From: Labilithrix sp.
Lineage (GTDB): Bacteria > Myxococcota > Polyangia > Polyangiales > Polyangiaceae
DNA: 50,769 nt
Assembly (NCBI GenBank): GCA_028287035.1
Contig: JAQBQL010000277.1
Location: 1-50,769, forward strand
Reading direction: 5' to 3'
In this document: one piece after another, positions 43,545 to 50,769 of the stretch
Layout of the letters: each line of letters opens with the position of its first letter
Position numbering within the stretch: position 1 is the first letter of the stretch
Program-made: the position numbers and the translations under genes
Notes under the pieces: generated by a model
The model's input: the letters and a program-made list of their open reading frames with translations, nothing else
Database searches by the model: none
Told to the model about the DNA's origin: nothing

Positions 43545-45071
43545 ATGTCTTCGCGTAGCTCGGCGGCCAAGGTCGCGCGCTGGCTCGTCTCCAAGGACAG
43601 GCGCGGTGAGGCGGTCGCTCTCCTGTGCGCATGGGCGGCGAGCGGCCCGAACGACAAGGAGGGGCAGGAGCTCCTCGCCGAGGCCTACCGTCTCGACCCG
43701 GGGTCGGAGCTGGCGCAGCTCGCCTTCGAGAAGATGGAGGGGATCGCGGCGAAGGACCACGGCCCGCTCGATCAGGCGATTGCCCTCTGGACGCCCGACG
43801 AGATCGCGAAGCTCGAGAAGCAGATCGCGCGCCCCAACTTCATGCGGGCGCAGGTCGGCTTCAACAACAACGTGAAGTACGGCGGCAACGTCTTCCACAT
43901 CCAGACCGAGGACTCCGGCCTCGACCGCCCGCACATCATCACGCACCTCTTCGCGGACGGCGGCCGCATCATCAAGAGCAACAAGCGGTCGTACGCCTCC
44001 GAGGTGAAGCGCGACGACGTGGCCCTCTACGTGCGGCAGCTCATGAAGGGCCAGCACATGGAGATGGCCATCATGCTCCGCGAGGGGAAGTTCGACGAGG
44101 TCATCGCCGGCCGCGCGGTCGGCGGGATGCACCTTCTCGAGGAGCCCCCGCATCTCGAGGTCCAGAAGCTCGCCACGAAGAAGGAGACCCGGGCCGAGGC
44201 CGCGCCGGCCGCCGCGCGTGGCTCCGAGCATCCGCCCGCTCTCGTCGGGACGTCGCGGACCGGGAGCAGCACGAGCTTGCCGCGCGTGGTAGCGCCGCCG
44301 GTCCCCGGTCAGCCGCCGCCTGCCGCGCCGCTCGCGCCCGCCGCGGCCACCGCGCCGGGTGGACCGTCCCTCCAGAAGCTCGTCGGCAAGCTTGATGCGC
44401 CGAACGAAGCGCCGAAGGAAGCCCCGCAGCAGGCGCGCTTCCGGCTCAACGTGCAGCGCAGCCCGGGCGGCGGGCCCGCGTTCTACGAGCCGCGCGGCGA
44501 CTCCGCGATCATCGGCGCCGAAGGGGCCATCGCGATCGCGGACGAGCGCTTCTGCCACCGCCGCGAGGCGCAGATCCGCTGGGTGAAGGGCCGCGTCTGG
44601 CTCGAGGATCTCGAGCACGGCAACGGCGTGTTCCTCCGCGTGAGGCAGCCCGTGGAGCTCGAGATCGGCGACGAGTTCATCGTCGGCGATCAGCTCCTCA
44701 CGATCGAGCGCAACCCCGAGCCTAACGACGGTCCGGACGAGGGGCCGACCTACTTCTACTCGTCGCCCAAGTGGACCTCGTCGTTCCGCGTCGTCCAGAT
44801 CTTCGAGGGCGGCGCGAAGGGCGCGTGCGTCGTCGCGCGCGGGACCACCATGCAGATCGGCTCCGCCATCGGGGACTTCGTCTTCACCGCCGACCCGCTC
44901 GTCGCCGATCAGCACTGCCTGGTCGAGGAGCAGGCGGGCGCGATCCTCCTCACCGACCTCGGCTCGCGCACGGGCGTCTTCGTGCGCATCAAGGGCGAGC
45001 AGGAGCTCGTGAACGGCGACGAGGTGATGGTGGGCCGGACGCGGCTGCAGCTGGAGCTGCTCCCGGACTGA
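43545..45071 (+). CDS. Protein with two C-terminal FHA domains
   Basis: The product is 508 residues, soluble. Residues 1-95 are helical and TPR-like. Residues about 98-205 hold a conserved-looking block (FMRAQVGFNNNVKYGG, FHIQTEDSGLDRPHIITHLFADGG) that recurs in myxobacterial proteins and has no assigned function. A Pro/Ala linker (about 210-290) leads to two FHA-like domains: 315-390 (FCHRREAQIRW, LEDLEHGNGVFLRV) and 415-505 (GSAIGDFVFTADPL, DQHCLVEE, LTDLGSRTGVFVRI). FHA domains bind phosphothreonine, suggesting readout of a Ser/Thr kinase; the first copy has lost part of the GR/S loop. The start is ATG 43545; no other in-frame start is close. Confidence 0.8.
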   Translation: MSSRSSAAKVARWLVSKDRRGEAVALLCAWAASGPNDKEGQELLAEAYRLDPGSELAQLAFEKMEGIAAKDHGPLDQAIALWTPDEIAKLEKQIARPNFMRAQVGFNNNVKYGGNVFHIQTEDSGLDRPHIITHLFADGGRIIKSNKRSYASEVKRDDVALYVRQLMKGQHMEMAIMLREGKFDEVIAGRAVGGMHLLEEPPHLEVQKLATKKETRAEAAPAAARGSEHPPALVGTSRTGSSTSLPRVVAPPVPGQPPPAAPLAPAAATAPGGPSLQKLVGKLDAPNEAPKEAPQQARFRLNVQRSPGGGPAFYEPRGDSAIIGAEGAIAIADERFCHRREAQIRWVKGRVWLEDLEHGNGVFLRVRQPVELEIGDEFIVGDQLLTIERNPEPNDGPDEGPTYFYSSPKWTSSFRVVQIFEGGAKGACVVARGTTMQIGSAIGDFVFTADPLVADQHCLVEEQAGAILLTDLGSRTGVFVRIKGEQELVNGDEVMVGRTRLQLELLPD

Positions 45072-45073
45072 GC

Positions 45074-45496
45074 GTGGTCCCGGCGGGCGAGCGGGTCGTC
45101 GTGGTCGACACGAACGTGCTGCTGTCGGCGATCCTGAAGGAGGGCAGCGTGCCCGATCGGCTGCTGACCGCCCTTTGGGACCAGGGGGTGCTCGTCGCCT
45201 ACGACGCGCGGATCGCCCTCGAATACCGGGAGATCGTGGCGCGTCCCAAGTTCCGGAAGGTGCTCGACCCGGCGCGGGCAGCGCGCCTCCTCGACGCGCT
45301 CCTCGCGCGCGGCCGCGAGCTCGTGGAGGTGCCTCGCTGGCCTGGCGTCCTCGGTGACGACTCGGATCGGCCGTTCGTCGAGGTGGCGCTCGCGGCGCGG
45401 GCGGCGGCGATCGTCACCGGCAACCTGAAAGACTACCCGGCGAACCTCGGCTTCGACGTCCTGCCGCCCGCCACGCAGCTCGCCCGGCTCGGGTGA
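45074..45496 (+). CDS. PIN-domain protein, possible orphan toxin
   Basis: From GTG 45074 the product is 140 residues. The PIN nuclease pattern is present: VVVVDTNVLLSAILKEG with the first Asp (D12), YDARIALEYREIV with the Glu, and LGDDSDRPFVEVALAARAAAIVTGNLKDY with further acidic residues, matching the COG1569 family of putative toxin components. It starts 2 bp after the FHA gene and may be cotranscribed. No antitoxin gene lies directly upstream, so it may be a lone PIN protein. It ends 3 bp from the convergent Thg1-like gene. Confidence 0.8.
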   Translation: MVPAGERVVVVDTNVLLSAILKEGSVPDRLLTALWDQGVLVAYDARIALEYREIVARPKFRKVLDPARAARLLDALLARGRELVEVPRWPGVLGDDSDRPFVEVALAARAAAIVTGNLKDYPANLGFDVLPPATQLARLG

Positions 45497-45499
45497 GGC

Positions 45500-46264
45500 T
45501 CACTGCGCGGCGACGATGGCGCGCACCATCGCATCGAAGTCGGTCCGCATCGGAAGATCGTAGCGGACCACCGCGCGGCGCTTGGTCGTCGAGACCGCGG
45601 CGCCGGTCTTCGGGTTCGTGCCGGTGACCTCGTGGTCCTCCCAGACGATGCCGATGCCCCGCCGTTCCCAGGCGGGGATGTCGTTGAAGTTGATGCCGTT
45701 CGCGAAGAGGAGCTCGTTGCGGTCCGCGACCGAGACGCCCTTCAGGCGCTCCGTCGCGTCGTGGTCGGAGAGGCCCTGCCGGCGCAGCAGCCAGTACGAG
45801 TGCCCGTTCAGGGCGTTGCGGTGCGCGTCCTCGCTGCGCCAGCGGAAGTAGTCGACGACGTCGTCGTCGGTCGGGAGCTGCGAGATCCGCGCGTCGAACG
45901 CGCCGAGGGTCCCGAGCGCCAGCGAGAACCGCGCGCTCGCCTCGCCGGCGAGGACCGACAGGTACTTCCGCAGCTTCCTCCCGAACAGCGACTCGTCGCG
46001 CTTGAACAGCAAGGAGAGCTCGTCGCTCTGGGTGTACCCGAACAGCACGGAGAAGCCGCACGAGGTGACGAGGTGCTCGAGGGTCGCCACCATGCAGTCG
46101 CGGAAGCGAAGATCGTAGGGCGCGTCGAATTTCTCGGTGGTGCGCGTGAGCTGCGAGAACGAGCGGCCATCGATGCGCGCCACCATGTGCACGCCGGGCA
46201 GGACGCAGTGGTCGTGCGCGGTCTCGTAGACGCGCATTCGCTTGTCGAGCTGCTCGAACTTCAT
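45500..46264 (-). CDS. Thg1-like protein (tRNAHis guanylyltransferase family)
   Basis: From ATG 46264 the product is 254 residues. Signature parts are clear: VARIDGRSFSQLTR with D32, GYTQSDELSLLF with D81/E82, ARFSLALGTLGAFDARI and a lid-like segment near the end. These enzymes add nucleotides in the 3'-5' direction; eukaryotic Thg1 adds G-1 to tRNAHis, while bacterial and archaeal relatives repair 5'-truncated tRNAs. Bacterial tRNAHis usually encodes G-1, so repair is the likelier role here. A start at ATG 46276 is also possible. Unusual in bacteria, and interesting next to the fused HisRS of the same window. Confidence 0.88.
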   Translation of the reverse strand: MKFEQLDKRMRVYETAHDHCVLPGVHMVARIDGRSFSQLTRTTEKFDAPYDLRFRDCMVATLEHLVTSCGFSVLFGYTQSDELSLLFKRDESLFGRKLRKYLSVLAGEASARFSLALGTLGAFDARISQLPTDDDVVDYFRWRSEDAHRNALNGHSYWLLRRQGLSDHDATERLKGVSVADRNELLFANGINFNDIPAWERRGIGIVWEDHEVTGTNPKTGAAVSTTKRRAVVRYDLPMRTDFDAMVRAIVAAQ

Positions 46265-46324
46265 CGCTCCCGGCATCTGCCGCCGCGCGCCGAGCGCGCC
46301 AAGCGATTTCTGCGGGCCCCGTGG

Positions 46325-46337
46325 TACGGTGCGCCCC
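46325..46337 (+). promoter_or_regulatory. Proposed -10 of the TPR protein gene
   Basis: TACGGT (46325-46330) ends 7 nt before ATG 46338, within the 73-bp divergent gap to the Thg1-like gene. No Shine-Dalgarno sequence. Confidence 0.35.
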
Positions 46338-46778
46338 ATGGCTGGACGTTACGGCATGTCGTTCGCGAAGAAGCACATCGAGGACGGCGACTACGAGGAG
46401 GCGATCGCCTCCGCCACGAAGGGGATCGAGGGAGGCGACCACGGGCCCGAGCCGCTGTTCGACCGCGCCACCGCCTACGATCTGTCGGAGCGGCACGAGG
46501 AGGCGGTCGCCGACTTCGAGCAGGCGCTGACCCTCAATGCCCAGGAGCAGGTCATCGACCCGTTCACCATCGACGACGCGTACTTCAGCTCGCTCGTCGC
46601 GGCGGCGCAGCAGGCCGCCGCCGCCAAGGACGTCGCGAAGGGCGTCGCGATCCTCCAGCGCTACCCGCGCTTCGCGCCGAAGGGCGAGCACACCCAGGAG
46701 GCGCTCGACTGGGCCAAGCGCCTCAAGGGCGAGATGCCGAGCCTGCTCGACAAGACGAAGGGCGTCGACGCCTCCTAG
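46338..46778 (+). CDS. TPR-like repeat protein, 146 residues
   Basis: ATG 46338 (a second in-frame ATG lies at 46356). The sequence is helical with TPR-like pairs: KKHIEDGDYEEAIASATKGI, FDRATAYDLSERHEEAVADF and EQALTLNAQEQVIDPF, then an Ala-rich segment and a Lys-rich C-terminus (LKGEMPSLLDKTKGVDAS). No signal or membrane segment is present, so it is probably a cytoplasmic scaffold. It lies between divergent thg1-like and convergent pgi (3 bp apart). Confidence 0.7.
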   Translation: MAGRYGMSFAKKHIEDGDYEEAIASATKGIEGGDHGPEPLFDRATAYDLSERHEEAVADFEQALTLNAQEQVIDPFTIDDAYFSSLVAAAQQAAAAKDVAKGVAILQRYPRFAPKGEHTQEALDWAKRLKGEMPSLLDKTKGVDAS

Positions 46779-46781
46779 CGC

Positions 46782-48487
<1,706 letters not shown>

Positions 48488-48497
48488 CGGCTGGCGC

Positions 48498-49463
48498 ATG
48501 GCCGAGCCCGAGCTGTCCGTCCGTTGCCGTGGCCTCGTGAAGAAGTACGGCGACCTCACTGCGGTCGACGGTCTCGATCTCGAGGTCCGGCGCGGCGAGT
48601 GCTTCGGGTTGCTCGGTCCGAACGGCGCCGGCAAGACCACCACCGTCGAGATCCTGGAGGGCCTCGTGACGCCCACCGCCGGCGACGTCGAGATCCTCGG
48701 CAAGCGCTGGGACGTCGACGGCGACTGGCTACGGGAGCGGCTCGGGATCTCGCTCCAGGAGACGCATCTGCCCGAGCGGCTGACCGTGCGCGAGACGCTG
48801 GAGCTGTTCCGGTCGCTCTTCACGGAAGGGCGCAACGTCGACGATGCCATCGACCTCGTGGCGCTCCGCGAGAAGGAGCACGCTCGCTACAAGACGCTCT
48901 CCGGCGGACAGAAGCAGCGGCTCGCTGTCGCGTGCGCGCTCGTCGGCAACCCGAGCCTCCTCTTCCTCGACGAGCCGACGACCGGCCTCGACCCGCAGTC
49001 GCGCCGCATGCTCTGGGAGGTCGTGCTCGCCTTCAAGCGCGAGGGCGGGAGCGTGGTGCTGACGACCCACTACATGGACGAGGCGCAGCGGCTCTGCGAC
49101 CGGGTGGGCGTCGTCGACCGCGGCAAGATCATCGCGCTCGGCACGCCCAAGGATCTCGTCGACTCGCTCGGCGGCAGCCAGATCGTCGAGCTCACCCTGG
49201 CGGAGCCGGAAGGAGCGACCGCCGCGGAGTCGCTGGCCGCGCTCGAGGGCGCTGCCGAGGCGCTCCGCGGGGCGCCTTCCGTGCAGAATGCACGGGCCTC
49301 GGTGGGACGGGTCATCCTGACCGTCGATCAGCTCCACGTCGCGCTGCCCGCGGTGCTCGCGGGGCTTGCCGAGCGGGGGCTCGAGCTCACGAGCTTCTCG
49401 ACGCACCAGGCGACCCTCGAGGACGTGTTCGTCACGCTGACGGGAAGGGCACTCCGCGAATGA
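48498..49463 (+). CDS. ABC-2 exporter ATP-binding protein
   Basis: The product is 321 residues. The nucleotide-binding domain has Walker A GLLGPNGAGKTTT (38-49), the signature LSGGQKQRLAVACAL (134-148), Walker B LLFLDEPTTGLDP (154-166), and the switch His in LTTHYMDEAQRLCD. A C-terminal extension (about 230-321) is typical of the DrrA/NodI-type subfamily. The TGA overlaps the next gene by ATGA, so both are translationally coupled. The substrate could be a lipid, drug or peptide; nothing in the context identifies it. Confidence 0.93.
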   Translation: MAEPELSVRCRGLVKKYGDLTAVDGLDLEVRRGECFGLLGPNGAGKTTTVEILEGLVTPTAGDVEILGKRWDVDGDWLRERLGISLQETHLPERLTVRETLELFRSLFTEGRNVDDAIDLVALREKEHARYKTLSGGQKQRLAVACALVGNPSLLFLDEPTTGLDPQSRRMLWEVVLAFKREGGSVVLTTHYMDEAQRLCDRVGVVDRGKIIALGTPKDLVDSLGGSQIVELTLAEPEGATAAESLAALEGAAEALRGAPSVQNARASVGRVILTVDQLHVALPAVLAGLAERGLELTSFSTHQATLEDVFVTLTGRALRE

Positions 49464-50548
49464 GCACCGGCGGGCTCAGCGGGCGAGCGCGGCTGGCTGC
49501 GGTGAAGCAGCTGGCGCTCATGCGCGTGCGGCTCTTCGTCCGCGAGCCGGGGGCGATGTTCTGGACGTTCGGCTTCCCGATCGTGCTGTCGTTCGTGCTC
49601 GGGATCGCGTTCCGGAACAAGAAGGCCGACCCGGTCGTCGTCGCGGTCGAGATGGCCGCGGCCGCCGAAGCGCCAGGGCCGAGCGATCGCGCGTTCGCCA
49701 TCCTGACCGACCCCGCGCATGCGGCGGACCTCGAGGCGAGGCGCCTGCCGGCGGCCGAGGCCGATGCCGCGCTCCGGGCGGGACGGGTCAGCCTGGTCGT
49801 CGTCGCCGGTCCCGCCGGGTACCGGTACCGGTACGACGCCACGCGGCCGGAGAGCCGGCTCGCGCAGTCGGTGACCGACGACCTCCTGCAGCGCGGCGAG
49901 GGCCGGAAGGACGTCTTTGCGCCGGCACGCACGCTCGTGACCGCGCCCGGCGCCCGGTACATCGACTTCTTGATCCCGGGGCTCATCGGGCTCGGCCTCA
50001 TGTCGACCGGCCTGTGGGGGGTCGGCTTCTCGCTCTCGGAGATGCGAACGAAGAAGCTGCTGAAGCGGCTCGTGGCGACGCCGATGCGCCGCGGCGACTT
50101 CCTCTTCTCGTTCCTCGTGGTGCGCGCCGCGACGCTGCTCTTCGAGCTGCCGCCGCTCCTTCTCTTCGCGCACTACGTCTTCGGCGTGCAGGTCCTCGGG
50201 TCCCTGCTCGTCCTCTTCCTCATCGCGCTCGTCGGCGCGCTCACGTTCTCGGTGATCGGCCTCCTCATCGCGTGCCGGACCGAGAGCCCGCAGGTGGTGA
50301 GCGGCCTCATCAACGCGGTCTCGTTCCCGATGTACCTGTGCTCGGGCGTCTTCTTCTCGGCGTCGCGCTTCCCCGAGCCGCTGCAGCCGCTGCTCGCGCT
50401 CCTGCCGCTCACGGCGCTGAACGACGCGATGCGCGCGGTGATGACGGACGGCGCGCCGCTCTCCGCGGTCGCTCCGAAGATCGGCGTCCTCGCCGCGTGG
50501 GGCGTGGCGAGCTTCGTGGTCGCGCTGCGGCTCTTCCGCTGGCGCTGA
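49460..50548 (+). CDS. ABC-2 type exporter permease
   Basis: The product is 362 residues. An N-terminal helix (AMFWTFGFPIVLSFVLGIAF) is followed by an extracellular segment of about 110 residues and five further helices (IDFLIPGLIGLGLM, ATLLFELPPLLLFAHYVF, LVLFLIALVGALTFSVIG, MYLCSGVFFSA, AAWGVASFVVALRLF), the DrrB/ABC-2 permease layout. The conserved LKRLVATPMRRGDFLFS loop matches the family. It pairs with the upstream ATPase and would form the membrane part of an exporter. It is convergent with a Lys/Pro-rich protein gene 4 bp downstream. Confidence 0.9.
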   Translation: MSTGGLSGRARLAAVKQLALMRVRLFVREPGAMFWTFGFPIVLSFVLGIAFRNKKADPVVVAVEMAAAAEAPGPSDRAFAILTDPAHAADLEARRLPAAEADAALRAGRVSLVVVAGPAGYRYRYDATRPESRLAQSVTDDLLQRGEGRKDVFAPARTLVTAPGARYIDFLIPGLIGLGLMSTGLWGVGFSLSEMRTKKLLKRLVATPMRRGDFLFSFLVVRAATLLFELPPLLLFAHYVFGVQVLGSLLVLFLIALVGALTFSVIGLLIACRTESPQVVSGLINAVSFPMYLCSGVFFSASRFPEPLQPLLALLPLTALNDAMRAVMTDGAPLSAVAPKIGVLAAWGVASFVVALRLFRWR

Positions 50549-50552
50549 GCGC

Positions 50553-50769
50553 TCAGTTCTCGCCGGTGTCCGGCTTCGGGTCGGGCGGAGGCGGCGCGGG
50601 CTCGGGCTCGGCGGCGGGGACCGGCTCGCCGGCGGGCTCGGACGTGGCCGAGGCGGCGGGCTTCGGCTTCTTCTTCTTTTTTTTCTTCACGGGCGGCGCG
50701 GAGGCCACGGGCTCGGCGGCGGCCACCGGGCCCGCGGCGCCGGTGGAAGGGGGCGTGGCAGGAGGCGCG
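50553..50769 (-). CDS. C-terminal end of a Lys/Pro/Ala-rich protein
   Basis: Only the last 71 residues lie in the window; the 5' end is beyond the right edge. The tail is low-complexity: a run of seven Lys, then Pro/Ala/Glu repeats (EPEPAPPPPDPKPDTGEN). The Lys run is encoded partly by eight A on the coding strand (50677-50684 on the plus strand as T). Such tails occur on exported, translation-related or nucleoid proteins; no domain is visible, so the function is unknown. Confidence 0.65.
   Translation of the reverse strand, partial: APPATPPSTGAAGPVAAAEPVASAPPVKKKKKKKPKPAASATSEPAGEPVPAAEPEPAPPPPDPKPDTGEN

Noticed and set aside
41991..44915. A 974-codon open frame on the minus strand opposite the regulator and FHA genes
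   Set aside because: It spans two clear genes and their gap, has biased Arg/Ala/Glu composition and no recognisable domain.

Overview
The window is very GC-rich, almost entirely coding, and has the style of a myxobacterium-like member of the Myxococcota (inferred, not proven; no rRNA or phylogenetic marker beyond protein style). Pointers are a 1190-residue Ser/Thr kinase fused to an ATPase and repeats, lipoproteins with Cys-rich DETDVDCGG repeats and formylglycine-enzyme-like domains, PilZ and FHA proteins, VIT/VWA proteins, and an AgmX-like C-terminal domain. I see no rRNA, tRNA, CRISPR array, transposase, integrase or phage gene, so this looks like chromosomal backbone with lineage-specific genes mixed in.

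Layout. 1-9.7 kb: a lipoprotein fragment, an FKBP isomerase, a sensorless receiver-histidine kinase followed by a cysteine desulfurase, a histidyl-tRNA synthetase fused in frame to a large repetitive exported-type domain, ruvX-mltG, a chalcone-isomerase-like Tat protein and glucokinase. 9.7-18.6 kb: a two-gene membrane/lipoprotein operon, transketolase, and a gnd-zwf-opcA-pgl operon (oxidative pentose phosphate pathway). 18.7-25.8 kb: small stress-type proteins, a DUF433 protein, an ECF-like sigma factor translationally coupled to a 1478-residue anti-sigma/FecR/VIT/VWA/DUF2135/AgmX-like fusion, a MarR regulator and a small exported peptide. 26-38.8 kb: the giant kinase, small unknown proteins, a c-type cytochrome-like lipoprotein, a second formylglycine-enzyme-like lipoprotein, two overlapping PilZ genes, FabH and a thioredoxin-like lipoprotein. 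38.8-43.5 kb: isocitrate lyase and malate synthase (glyoxylate shunt), divergent from a RamB/ScfR-type regulator with repeated palindromes between them. 43.5-50.8 kb: a tandem-FHA protein, a PIN protein, a Thg1-like protein, a TPR protein, glucose-6-phosphate isomerase, an ABC-2 exporter pair and the end of a Lys/Pro/Ala-rich protein.

The central-carbon genes (glk, pgi, zwf, opcA, pgl, gnd, tkt, aceA, aceB) connect glucose-6-phosphate, the pentose phosphate pathway and acetate use. The most unusual items are the sigma/giant anti-sigma pair, the HisRS fusion, the regulator whose own start codon lies inside a repeated operator-like palindrome, and the frequent occurrence of a TANNNT hexamer 6-10 nt before start codons, which points to widespread leaderless transcription. 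Ten convergent gene pairs end within 30 bp of each other, and only one strong intrinsic terminator is visible in the window.
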